A stretch of 64,000 nucleotides of DNA, taken from assembly GCA_021234155.1 (NCBI GenBank), contig JAJEKV010000072.1, positions 3,974,407 through 4,038,406 of the forward strand, written 5' to 3'. The stretch's first letter is position 1, and each line of letters starts with the position of its first letter. The position numbers and the translations under genes are program-made. Under the pieces are notes generated by a model, which saw only the letters and a list, made by a program, of their open reading frames with translations, was not told the origin of the DNA and made no database searches. This DNA is from Isoetes taiwanensis (taxonomy: Eukaryota > Streptophyta > Lycopodiopsida > Isoetales > Isoetaceae). This document shows, piece after piece, positions 44,122-55,980 of this stretch.

Positions 44122-44530
44122 GTGAAAATAGCTTTACCACGGTTTTGGTGATTACGCTGCGGTGACTACTCTCCCGCTGAGAATCACTAACCCTCTGCCT
44201 CGTTATCCGCACCCTCCCCGCCTGCTATCCGTACACCCCCATTATCCGTGCATTAGGATCCATTTTATATCCTCTGGCGGAATCACATCTGTAAGATACC
44301 GCTGGACAGAATCACCACCCTTTTATTCTTCGCGACGGAATCACATGGAATTGATCCTTCTGGGTGGAATCACCGAATACCGTAATATTCTCCCCCGTGG
44401 AATCACCGGGTACGATAATATTCTTCCCCGTGGAATCACCGCGTAAATATTCTCTCCCGTGGAATCACCGCGATAATATTCTCCCCCGTGGAATCACCGC
44501 GTACTATTCCTCGGGAAGGAATCACTTGGA
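44122..44530 (+). repeat. Left arm: GTGGAATCACCG tandem units
   Basis: At least eight GGAATCAC/GAATCAC units, about 25-30 bp apart, include four near-identical TATTCTCCCCCGTGGAATCA copies between 44370 and 44510. Confidence 0.8.
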
Positions 44531-44939
44531 GACCTTTGAATCTGTAATAACTATAGGCAGGGAGGAAAAAGTCGCAGATGGTTCAATCCCAGCAGAAGTT
44601 TATGCCTGATTCCATAAAAAATGGTTGAGGATGGTTTAAGCGAAGCCTACGATACTTGAAGACTATGAAGGAAATTAATACTAAACCAATGGTGCAAAAA
44701 AACAAGCTGGGCTACTCCATTTTGTGTGTGCATGTCCATTGTTATGCTCTGCACTGCCCACAGCATTTCTGGTTGGGGATTTGTACCCCTTGCCTATATC
44801 GGCAATGCCATAAGCTTCTTCAAAGCAAGAACAAGAAACATGCCCGTAAATATTTGTGCCAAAAAGAAAGGTGAATATAGTGCGGAACGATACTCCAAAA
44901 AGGGGCCAATCGATGGAGCAATAGTCAGAGATTTATTTT

Positions 44940-45500
44940 AGGAAGAACAAATAAGTTTTTAAGGATTACGGTTTGTTTGGTCGGGATGATTTATCCTGGG
45001 AAAATTTGTTTGCCATAATGCTCTTCTTCACATTCGCCTGCTTCAAATTCTCAAGGTCAGCAGTACCTGATCAGAAGCAACGCCGGATTCTCAAGGTCAG
45101 CAGTACCTGCTTCGGATTCTCAAGGTCAACAGTACCACAGGCCAGGCATTTACTGCTGGATCTGCTCCATTTCATACCTGCAAGCATTTAACGAAGAAAT
45201 GGTAAGAAGAAAACATGGAAAACTAGATTCTAGGTTTAGGAAAGGGTCAGAGAAAGCAGCTATATGGCTATGGCGATGGCAGGCAACTACCAGGTTGAAA
45301 AAAGGAATAAAAAAGGCGACCAGTTCCAGCGACCCCCTGTTTTCCGCCATAGCCATGCTGCCGGATCTGTAAAAGAAAATAAAAAGATTAGTAAGAAAAG
45401 AAGGAAGAATACAAGGTGAAGCAAGGTAGCCACGGATCTGACAGCGAAGCTAAAACCCTGGTCGAGCAAAAGCTCCCTTACCCTGGTCGAGCAAAAGCCA
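44940..45500. repeat. Interior of the foldback element
   Basis: Tandem short repeats GATTCTCAAGGTCAGCAGTA (three copies, 45045-45140) and CCTGGTCGAGCAAAAGC (two copies, about 45460-45500) fill the centre. Confidence 0.65.
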
Positions 45501-45714
45501 TGAAAATCCTGGTTGTCCAAAACTGAAAGGCGGCAAAGGGTGCAAGAGAGAATGGAAGGCAAGCTTGATGGCTTCTGCCATCATTTCCGAAACTCCAGTC
45601 GCCATTGAAGAACGAGATGCCGCACAGAAGCTCTAGCAAAACCTCTCAAAAGAACATGGATGCCACAATAGGTAGGTAGAAAATTTGAAATTTTATTGGA
45701 TATTCTACGGCATA

Positions 45715-45935
45715 GGATATTTTGGACGGTGATTCCGTCCGGCAGTATATTTTGGGCAGTGATTCCTTCTGGAAGTATCTCTCCATTGTGATTCCTTCTG
45801 GAAGTATCTCTCAGGCTGTCAGGTACGGAAAACGGGACCTCCAGAACGGATCCCGTTCCCGGAGGGTCTGTGATTCCGTGAGAGAGTATTCACCGCGATG
45901 GAATCACCATAACCAAGGTAAAGCTATTTTCACCC
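45715..45935 (-). repeat. Right arm: inverted GTGATTCC units
   Basis: Units such as GTGATTCCTTCTGGAAGTAT (twice) are inverted relative to the left arm. Confidence 0.8.
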
Positions 45936-46139
45936 AATCTTAACCGTCCACTAGGACTCTACTAGAGGGTATTTCATTGTTGAAATGGCAAGAGGTCAGA
46001 GCAAAGTTCCTCCCTTTAGGTTGGGATCGTGCAATTTGGCATAAAGTGGTCTCTGCTCTTCCTCTTACAAGTTGTGGCTTCTCATCTTTAGATGGTTCAT
46101 GATGATGTTAAGGCATAAATTCCATTTAAAAAAACTTTT

Positions 46140-46765
46140 CTTAGCCTTGAGAGGTGTTGTCCCTCCCCCCCCCCCCCCCCATAACCTGTTGTATGCGTAT
46201 ATATTGGTGACCAAAACGCCTACGGATTCATAATTTTTAAATATATCTCATGTTTTATATCCAGTTGCCATTCAATCCAAGTTTCTATCATTTCTTATTT
46301 AATGCTTGGTTGTTCCCCTTTATGTCTCATGTTCTCTGCTTCTTTCCATAATTCACACCCTATCTTATTAGTCCAACTCTCAAGCTCTGATATCTAACCC
46401 CCTTCATTGTTTCTTGCTATTTCCTTCGATTTATCTATAGCTTGTCTTACTAGCTTGTGTTCTCAATTGATGTATTATGTTCCTGCCCAAGAACGATAGT
46501 AATATATCCAATCCCAAAATTTTAAAAGGTATTATCCATGTTTCATATTTCATATAAGGTAATCGCTAATCGTTGCTGATGTTGATTTCTTTAGTTCTAG
46601 TTCTCTAATTGGAAGTGCTTTATTAGTTTTTCTGATTTCATCCATTTTGTTACGAAAGTACTACAACTCCATACCTCGGCTCCATACAAGATTGATGGTG
46701 TTACAATCATATTAAATGTTTGTGCCTTGATCCCCAGTCTGACATGATGTATTCCCCGCATCCAT
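46140..46765 (-). mobile_element. LINE reverse transcriptase C-terminal relic
   Basis: Minus frames read AQTFNMIVTPSILYGAEVWS, then WMKSEKLIKHFQLEN, the conserved block after the thumb in CR1/RTE-type elements (lv.p.llYGae.W). The rest to 46.2 kb is decayed. Confidence 0.7.
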
Positions 46766-46769
46766 GTTT

Positions 46770-48293
46770 CTACTGGAGGTGCATGGGAGGAGATCATTAA
46801 GGGTCTGGAGAAGCACTTCTTATGGTGGTCCACTGCAAAGTTGTCTCTTGCGGGTCGCATTACAGTGGCCAAGTCAGTCCTTAGTAGTACCCATGTTTAT
46901 ATGGCAGCCTTATTGCTAGCCCACAGATCAAAGTACGTGAGCTCATTACAAAAGTTTAGAACTTTATATGGGCGGGTGCTGAGGAAGGTGCTGTGATTAA
47001 GGATTGCAGAGCAAAGTCCTTATTTCAAAGTTCATTTGATGAATGGTGAAGATGACTCTCTTGGTTTACGCCTTCTTAGACAAGCTCTTGGTCACTATAT
47101 CCCTCTAGGCAAGAAGGCTATCAAACTAGTCCTACCTTGGGCATTATATCAGACTCTGTGCCTTTTCCAAGTGCTTCTCCATTTTTGTGTGGCTTGTTGA
47201 CAGCATGGGAGGCAATCAAACATCTTTTCTGGCCATGCCCCTCCATCCACACCCTATTGAAGACTCCATGGTAGTGGGCACCACTGCCTCCAGACCCCTC
47301 AGCACCTCCGCTGGCAACTTCGGTTCATCCCTTACACAGAGACAGATGGGTTCCAGGTGTTATCTCTATTCACGCATGGTATGAGGCTGGTCGCCTACTG
47401 TCTTGGCCTGAATTTCAGACAAAGTTCCTGCTCTCTCATTGGAATGTGTCTCTATGGGAGAGGGTCGCAGAAAATTTGCCTCTTATAGTGCAAGTTGGTG
47501 TTACTGAAAAGGTGCCATGGGACTATCATGAAAATATTCACAGGGGCGAGCACTTTATCAGATCAGTATATCGCCTTCTTTTAGCACCACAGCCCCTCTA
47601 GTTGCCAGATGGGTGGCACCTACAGGTTCCACAGCCTACTTTGTGTCGTACGTGGCGATGGCTTTGGGATAGGTTGCTCCATCCTAAAGTCTTTGTATTA
47701 TGGTGGCAGGTATCCACAGGTGCCTGCTTGTTAATGCCTTACGACATCGCTATGATCCTCGCATATCTGCAGTATGCCCACTCTACCTTTCAGACGTTGA
47801 GACTCTTGAGCACTGTCTATTTGAGTGTCCGGAGGTTCAACCAGCGTGATCATGGCTACAAGGTTTGTTTAATAGTACATTGGACTGCCGATGCATCCTC
47901 TTGGCATCCTATCCCAATGCATGGCCCCCAACTAAACAGAGGGCATTCCATCTTGGTTCTGGTTGGCTCCTGTGGTCGATATGGGAGCATCGTAGACAAC
48001 ACATCTTTCAGGGTATTTATTCATCTGCATGTGGTGTTATTACGATGGCCCAGGAAAAGATACTGACAGCCTACGAATGTTCCTCCCTTGAATCAGAAAT
48101 GATAGAACGCATCTGGATTCAGTATCTTCGAATTGATTCTTATCATTAGTCTCCTATTCTGGAGTAAGAACATTGTGCTCCAGGCTCGTGCTCCTATGGC
48201 ATCTTTTTGTGCTCATACAGTTAGATGAGACATGTAAATTTTATACTTTTTATCTGATTAATAAAGTTTTTGGCTTTCATCCTTCAAAAAAAA
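46770..48293 (+). mobile_element. 5'-truncated LINE, family shared with 51-54 kb
   Basis: The sequence runs from ...WEEIIKGLEKHFLWW, LSLAGRITVAKSVL and so on to the zf-RVT region (WHLQVPQPTLCRTWRWLWDR, then HPKVFVLWWQV). It ends in AATAAAG ... CCTTCAAAAAAAA (48286-48293). Only the C-terminal half of the RT protein is present, with frameshifts. Confidence 0.8.
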
Positions 48294-49184
48294 GAATAAT
48301 AATAATAATAATTAGCAACAAATGTTACTTATTATTTAACTAATCTTTCATAATTAGCTTATTTAATCCTAGTGAATCAAGGTGGTTCTCACTGGCAATA
48401 TTAGTGAATATCAACGTTGAGAGTTGTTGTTAGAGTGGCACGACAGTGTGGTTCTATCCCCGGCGCCAACAAAGATAAGTGTAAGTTGTTAGAGCGGCTT
48501 GGCCCCATCAGCTTACGTCAATATTCTTGCTTCTGCTAAGACGGTTAAAGTGGCTTTGCCCTGTCTGTCTTGGTGATTCAAGAGAGTTCTCGGCATTCAA
48601 GGGTTGCTGTTAGAGAGGTCTAGCCCCATCAGCATCCAGTGTCGAGATAACGGAACTGTTAGAGTGGCACAGCCCGGTCAGTATCTGCCAAATTAGTAGG
48701 TTTCTAGGATTGCTAGAGCAGCTATGCCCCATCAGTTCCTATCAAACCACAAGCTGCAAGTGGCTCAGCCCCATCAACATTCAATATGAACAAAAATGAA
48801 TTTAGCAGATACTGGAGATCTTCATGAAAATCGAACCATTTGACATTCAAAGATTGGCAGCAAGGGGTGTATAAAGAGTTGGGTATATATAGTAGAGATA
48901 ATCAGAAGCAATCAGTGCAGTAAACCAACGGACTCTAGAAAAACAGAAGTGTCAAGACAGGAATAAAGAGAACAGAGAATAAAGGGTTAGAAGAAAGATG
49001 GCAGATAGCAATAGAAAACTACTACTGGGATGCAATCACACATTACAACAAATTGGGGATAAAAAAAACACACACACATACAAATGCTTAGAATGACAGT
49101 CACACCAGCAAGCGGAAGACACAGTCAAGTACTTGGGGCAATCATGTACCAGGGAAAAACAGTGGAGAGGATGCAAGAGTACAA
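48294..49184. repeat. AAT microsatellite and degenerate 50-60 bp tandem repeat
   Basis: After (AAT)n at 48294-48312, at least six degenerate copies of GTTAGAGTGGC...CCCCATCAG occur from 48428 to 48800. Nothing else is recognised up to 49184. Confidence 0.65.
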
Positions 49185-49541
49185 ATGGTAAAAACAGGAG
49201 TGGGAAAGAGAGCAAAGTCCAAAGCAAGCACTGCTGTCATAAATCTAGCTGAAGTAAAGGTTCTTGCATATGACTTTGTTCTGACTGCTGCTAATAAGTT
49301 ACGTATGGTCACTCAAACTTTAATAAGGTCGGCATGTGGATTAGACAAACAACCTAGAAAGGTGGCCAAAAAAGATGATGATGAGGACTCACTTGTAGAC
49401 AGTGAGGAAGAAGATCGTTCGAGTACATCCAGTTCTGAGAGTGAAGCTGGGGATGAAGGCTCAAGTGATCAGGGATTAAATGAGTCGGAGGATGAGATGC
49501 ATCCTGATCTTGCTGCAAAATGTAAGTTTGTCCGATGACTT
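49185..49541 (+). CDS. Hypothetical acidic protein
   Basis: 117 codons from ATG: a basic start (KTGVGKRAKSKAST), then a very acidic Ser-rich second half (KKDDDEDSLVDSEEEDRSST). No family is recognised. It may be an exon of a larger gene or chance. Confidence 0.3.
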
Positions 49542-50950
49542 CGAACATGTAAAGAAACGTAAAAGTGCGGTGATGATTGTCTGTCAAAATGTCCTATATT
49601 TTTGACAATTTTGTTCATAATTTTGTACAATTTTCACAACCATGAATATATCACTTCTTTGTCACTCTACTACCCTTGCTATTTTTTGTATTGCCCCCTT
49701 TTTGCTACACTTTATAAAAGTAATTATTTTTTGTTCTAGTTTAGGAGGATGAAAATTGCTATTTAAAATTTTTGCATGAAAGTTATGTTCAATCAACCCC
49801 TCAAAAATGGTACCTAAATTACTTAAATTGTCACACCTGTCACAAAAAAATCTTAAAAATGGACTTTTTTAAGGGAATTTTAGGGAATCTTTCAAAGATT
49901 CCTTTTGAAGTGCGTTTGCAGCAAATAAGTGCGTTTCATTTTAAACTTTGTTTTAAAACCATGCTAGTCACCCTCTTTTCTTTTGACTTGCTATATCGCA
50001 ATATGCTTATTTAGTTAAATCTCAATTAGTTATTGTAAAATTTAGTAACACCTTAACGCACTGGTCCTTGTGTTTACACGGTCAGATTTAATCTGGACCG
50101 TTGCCTTGACACCTGTTACCAGCTAATAACATGGCTGGGGTTGAAAGTTTCGGGAGATGTCCTGTAACACTCTAGGAAATTCCTTCGCCCTGTTCCCACA
50201 AATCTCATAACACGCTAGGGATTTCCATTCCCTCTTTCATGAAAAAACGTGATACGAAAATCTAAACTCCCTTGTTTAAAACCATAATAAAGCATTCCTA
50301 GAAGCAATTTCATAGTGTTGTTAGATATATTAACCATCCAGCTTTCAATTTTTGTAATTAAAAATTTCTATTAAGGATATACCATAAGTTGACTCGATGT
50401 CATTACGGAAGCGTCTTCAAGTATAGTTGGAATATGCACATCATTTCCGCCTCTACATTTCAACCTCTAAATGTACATTCGTATGAAACAAAATGTTGAA
50501 TATGAGATCTTTTTGTTTGAAGAGATTATTCATTCATAAGATCTTTGAAGATACCACTTAGATATCACAACAAAAGGAACAATGTCAAGAATCCTCCTTA
50601 TATCTCTCTTCCTTGGTTGCATCTCCTAGAGTCCTATCCCAGTGCCAATTTCGCATGTAAATAGATTTCCACCTAGACATTCTATAGCAAAACTGAACTC
50701 CAAGGGTTTGAACCTTGTAAAAGCTCTAGATCATGCGCAAACTTAGAGAATATGTCCATAAAGGTCTCACTTTATAAAACAAACCTCAAACTATATAATA
50801 TTTTGTCAAGTAAAGCAAGAGGCGTATCCGTTGGCAATATCCTGCTGATTAGCTTTGAATAAACAAAACAAAGATCTGTTCTGGCAAAAGGAAGCACCAA
50901 CAAATGGAGTTTAAGAAATTAAATGAGGCAAGAAGTCTTCATCGTTTAAC
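49542..50950. other. No gene recognised
   Basis: AT-rich with short frames only. Confidence 0.4.
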
Positions 50951-50959
50951 TTCATTAGT

Positions 50960-53900
50960 GCATCTAAATTTACTCTTTCCTGAGGCAAATTTCCATATGG
51001 GCTTGAGTCCTTTACGTGGTGTAATGGTTGGACAGGAGCTGGCAGAGCTTATGCAAGGCATGATAGAGGATACTTTAATACTTGTGCAGCTGCTCGGCTA
51101 GCGGATTTTCGTCGCTCAAATCTTCTGGATAGCTCTGTGTCTGATCATAATCCACAACTTCTAACTAATGATGTGGCTAATTGTCATCGACCTACCAGGA
51201 CCTACTTTAAGCTTAATTGCAAGTACACGGAGGATGATGAGTTCAAAGTTGGTCAGTAGTCGGGCTTGGTCTCGGGCCTTCTCACCTCGTAGGGGCATGT
51301 GCAGGGGTTGTTGCGGCGTTGTCCGCAGTGAAGTCATTTGCAAAAGAATATGGGAGAGTCGAGGAGCTGCTGAAGCTAGAGGGCTATTGACCGCATTGTA
51401 CCGGAATTAGAAGTACTCGCTCGTGGCCATACTAATGGAGTCGAGAAAAGGAGTTATTATCTCGCATCAAGGCTATAGAAACTGTAAAAGTTCACTGAAG
51501 CCAAAGTGAAGGCGAGGGTTGCGATGGTTCAAGGGCGGTGATAGATGTACCGGTTCTTTTTTTTAGCAAGAAGAAGGAAACTTCGCCACTTCTATACATT
51601 CTTTGGTGCTGCCGGATGGTGCTCTTATCTCCCGATCCGGTGAATCTTAAGCGATATCTTCATCATCACTTTTCTTCATTCTTTGCCACGACACCCATTG
51701 CCCTTCGGAAGGACATGCAATTGGTCGTGTTGGCTAAGGTGCGTCGCATTGTTTCGAAGCGAGAGGTTGCTTCTTGAGTCTAATATTGTGAAGGAGGACT
51801 TAAAAGAAGCGTGGCTCTCTTGAAAAGGGATAAATGCCCGGGTCTTGATGGCTTTCCTATTGAATTCTTTTTTCAAGTCTTTGGACTGGTTGGAGGATGA
51901 CATATATGATGCCTTTTGTGAGTTTCAGAGATTTAGGAGCCTTGATAAGATTTTGAATACTGAGTTGTATCTCTCTCATTCCAAAGAACAAGGAACCCAA
52001 GACTATTTCGACCGCGACCTATTACATTGCTTTCCTCTCGTGTACAAGATCTTTGCTAAGACATTGGCGAAAGAGTCCGAGACATCTTGGCCGACGCTAT
52101 CTCGTCAACACAATCGGCTTTCTCCCTCGCCGCGTTGTATTCTCAACAACGCGGTAGGCTCTTGATATGAAGGAATATATTGGGCCCGATTCACGGGGTC
52201 ATAGAGCGATGTATCTTAAGCTTGATTTTGCTAAAGCCTACGATCTCGTTGATTGGGGCTTCTTGGAGAAGTGTCTTCTTGCACTTGGGTTTGGGGAGTC
52301 ATTCACAAGGAATGTCATGAAGCTCCATACATCAGCCGGATCTCTTGTCCTTTTCGAGGCGAGCCATCGGATATTTTTGTAGTGGGTAGAGGAATTGACA
52401 GCGGGGTTGTCCCTTAGCACCCTTGCTTTTCACAATTGTGGCGTAAGTCTTGTCCCAGCTCTTCTCCGTGGCTACCCAAGATGGCGTTATTCAAGGCCTC
52501 CCAATGGACGATGGTTCTCAAGAGGTATGTAACCAATATGCCGATGACACTTTTTTGTTCCTAATTGCCGAGGCTGAGAATCTTCGTAATGCTAAGCTAT
52601 TATTAGACACATTCTCCTTAGCATCGGGAGTTCTTGTAGGGTGGCAAAATGTACGACTTTGTGGACGTTGGACAGTCCCATCCCTCCCTCATTTTGGACT
52701 ATCCTTGGAAGATTCTTCTCGCATGGCAATACCACAAAGTTGCTTGGTATCCCAGTTGGAATTCATGTCTCGCCGGATGCTTGGGATGAAATCATTAGTG
52801 GGTTGCAAAAGCACTTGTTTTGGTGGAATCTGACTAAACCGTCCATGCCCTGTAGAATCAATTTGTGGCTAAATGTGTTCTTAGTAATACTCATGTCTAC
52901 ATGGCGTCTCGCTTTACTAGCTCCGATGTAAGATGGAGGAGATTGTGCGTATCGTCGAAATTTTATTTGGGGTGGAAATGAGTTAGGAGCGAAGGGTCAA
53001 GGTAGCTTGGGCTTAAAATGCATTAGACCTAAGGCAGCTGGTGGTCTTGGTATGTTGGATTTTCACCTCCAAAGCAAGGTGATGATATCAAAGTTCATTT
53101 GGAGGATTTTCATTGGTAAGGATGATTCTCCTGGCCTGAGGTTGTTGGTGCAGTCGATTCAGCATTGTCTCCCATTTCATAAGGCCTCCATTAAGCCCCT
53201 CCTTCCTTGGGCTTTGCTTTATCATATGCATCCGTATCCTAATGCTTCTCCCTTTCTAAAGGGGTTGCTTGCGGCTTGGGACACTGTCAGGTCTCTTTTC
53301 CATATTAATCCTGAGGCATGTCTTCAGTTGTCCACTCCATGCTGGTGGATTCCTTTGCAGGACACTCCAGAGAATGTGCCTCTAAGTGTGGTTGTTCATC
53401 CAAAGACACAACGGCGATGGGTAGCAAATGGTATCAATACTATTGCGGCTTGGTATGAGTCCGATCATCTCATGTCATGGGAAGCATTTAGAACAAAGTT
53501 CTTGTTGTGCGAGATGGGACAGAGTAATCGGAATCATATTGCTTTGCATTGTTGCCACGAGATTACGGTCCACGATTGAGGTAGTCATATGGGGTTGCCA
53601 TCAGGATATCCAGCCAGGGCGGTTTGTGTCTTCTGTGTATAAATTGCTTGTGCATTCTGAAATCCTGCCTCCATCTAATAGATGGCATCTTCAGGTCCCT
53701 CAGCCACAATGGAAAAGTGTTTGGATATGGGTATGGGATAAGCCGCTTCACCCCAAAGTAGTAGTTTTGTGGTGGCAAGTGATCCATAGATGCCTCGAGT
53801 CAACAGATTAGTCCATAAAATGGATAATCGGATTTCGTAGCGCCCTTTTTATGCCGCCAAAGGGTTGAGAGTATTGAGCATTGTTTTTCTTGTGTGAGAG

Positions 53901-54339
53901 GCTTGGCAGGCATGGTCTTGGTTGTTGACCCTTTTGGCATCGTCTCGATCTAGCCAAAGAACTTTTGCTTGCTATCTATCCTGATGCTTGGCCCAAACAA
54001 CGGAAACGAGCTTTTCATCTCGCATGTGGCTGGCTTTTATGGTCAATCTGGAAGAGAAGGAGGTTGTTTATCTTTAAGGTATAGATACTGCAGATGAGGT
54101 TGTTCTTCAGTGGGCGCAAGATAAAATTGTTATGGTTTACAATTGTTCTTCTCTTGATCAAGAGAAGAAAGTACTGATCTGGCATACTTACCTTCAGATT
54201 CATTCTTTTGCATAGGCAGGTGGTTGTGCTCAGTTGGATCGGTTTGTCCACTGGGGTTATAATCCTATCTTTGCATTTATGTTGCTCTGGTTTCTAGTTG
54301 GTGAATAAAGCTTGACGTCCTTCAAAAAAAAAAAAAAAA
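50960..54339 (+). mobile_element. LINE with poly(A), 5'-truncated
   Basis: The end of the endonuclease domain is at 50.99-51.23 kb (ARLADFRRSNLLDSSVSDHN). The RT follows, heavily indel-broken, at 51.8-52.5 kb (KCPGLDGFPIEFF, LKLDFAKAYDLVDW, then YADDTFLFL). A cleaner stretch to the zf-RVT region (53.6-53.8 kb, WHLQVPQPQWKSVWIWVWDK) comes next. It ends with AATAAAG and a 16-base A-run at 54324-54339. Confidence 0.88.
53007..53811 (+). CDS. LINE ORF2 C-terminal part
   Basis: Frames at 53007-53579 and 53428-53811 read LKCIRPKAAGGLGMLDFHLQ, the 'GGLG..d...n.al..Kw.wr' block after the RT thumb, then the zf-RVT-like tryptophan-rich end. One frameshift near 53.5 kb separates them. Confidence 0.85.
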
Positions 54340-54849
54340 TGTGAATTGATGCATCTAAGCATAGTCAACCAATATCTGGCACATGATAGAGCCATGCCAA
54401 TGTTTGCACTTTTATGGGTACTCAGTTTTAGAAAAATACTATACTATTGCAATAGAACAAAATTTGAATAACTAGACGTTGCCACATATGACATCTATGA
54501 ATGTTTTGTTTGACTCTAATGGTGCATAACCACACCACCCCTAGGGTACCGACTCCTCCCAATTATATACATGATTAAAATTATTTTAAATTGCCTAAAA
54601 AGGGAATTTCATATCTCATTATCGGGATTTTCCCTCTCCTGAGTTTATCAACAACTTTACTTTAACCACCACATTGTCATGAAAGATAGGAGGGGGAACC
54701 ACATGAAATGAAGAAGAGTTGAAAACCACTATTGCATGCTGGTTTTCAAAACAAATTACAAAAAACTAAACAATGACAAATTAAAAAAGATGCCTTTGTA
54801 TTTGGACATTTACTCATTTGCTTGATATTTAAATAAAGTCTGAACCATA

Positions 54850-55430
54850 TCTATAGTGGTTTGATAGCAGTTAATTACGACAATTGGTTTTTGGATTCCT
54901 TATGAGTAACCACTATAGATAACCACATCTTTTCTGGTAATATCTATGAGTCATTACCATGATAATTAACTTAGTATTAAAAACCATGCCACAAAACCAC
55001 AACTAGTCTATAAAATACATTGTGATAATAAAAAACTAGCATGAATAACCACCATGGCAAATAAATTGGTATAAAACACCACACCATAAATTATTTCAAC
55101 TTCTCTAAGCAATATAACAATAGAAACCAACATAAATAACCATTGCCATACTTATAGTGGTGTTGAAAAACCATGCTACAAACCAATGTCGATTTAATAA
55201 ACCATCCTATCTTAGAAACCACATGAATGACCAACATTAATGCTAGAAAACCATGTAGTAAACTAATATCGGTTTTAATAAACCACACTATAAGAAAAAA
55301 TCAACATGAATAACCACGTACTAGTTATGAAAACCACTATGCTACGTGGTTTTTATTAAGAATAAAATTTTTAGCATTAAAAACCACATCTATAGTGGTT
55401 CTTCAGTGGTTTATGGTAGTGGTTAAATTT
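54850..55430 (+). repeat. ~80-bp tandem repeat rich in AACCAC
   Basis: About five to six copies of a unit built as GAATAACCAC...AAAACCATGCTACAAACC...TTTAATAAACCAC. The outer edges carry inverted CTATAGTGGTT / AACCACTATAG. Confidence 0.65.
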
Positions 55431-55689
55431 CTGGGTGCCTTGTGTAGGGTACAAGACATGGGCAAAAGGACATGGAAACAAGGATTGGAAGAAAGAGGGC
55501 AAATACTATAGGGGAAAAATCACAACTAAAAGAGAGGATGTTGAGATCATGGGTGGATATGCAGCCGGACATCGAACTGAAACTATACAGGGAAAACATG
55601 AACCCAGAGGGAAGTATAAGACAATAATTATATATCGACTGTAATCAGTCATAATGGACAAAAATAATAATGTGCAAATTCAGGATGGG

Positions 55690-55980
55690 CAGTCATAAAT
55701 TACTGATCGAACAGAAAGATGGAAAAGACCAATGATACCGAGAACAAACAGGATATGCAAGCCTTGTACTGGAAATGAAATCGAGGATGAGAAGCATGTC
55801 TGGAAACGGTGCAAGAGAGAGAATGACTCTATGTCTGCAGTTAGCTATGGTTACTCCCATATTCGAGTCTGTCGAATATGTGACACAGGGAGAATAGAGG
55901 ATGAGAACCACATGCTCAACGATTATATAGTATACGAAGACATCAGAAGTAAGTACAGTCTTATAAGGTGGGGATAGCCA
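55690..55980 (+). mobile_element. LINE C-terminal relic
   Basis: ICKPCTGNEIEDEKHVWKRC and VCRICDTGRIEDENHMLNDY show the C..C...EDE.H...C...R pattern of the RT C-terminus twice. Confidence 0.65.

Larger units (their letters stand above)
44122..45935. mobile_element. Foldback element, Mutator-like, with 9-bp target duplication
   Basis: AATCTTAAC at 44113-44121 and at 45936-45944 flanks the element. Its ends are inverted repeats: GTGAAAATAGCTTTACC at the left, and on the minus strand GGGTGAAAATAGCTTTACC at the right. The arms, roughly 44122-44530 and 45715-45935, consist of repeated GGAATCAC units (GTGATTCC on the right), giving long imperfect inverted repeats. Nine-base duplications and long terminal repeats fit Mutator-like elements (family knowledge). 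I see no transposase inside. Confidence 0.8.

Noticed and set aside
44162-44609. Plus-strand frames in the GGAATCAC array as a repetitive protein
   Set aside because: The frames result from the repeat itself; the inverted counterpart and target duplications identify it as a transposon arm.
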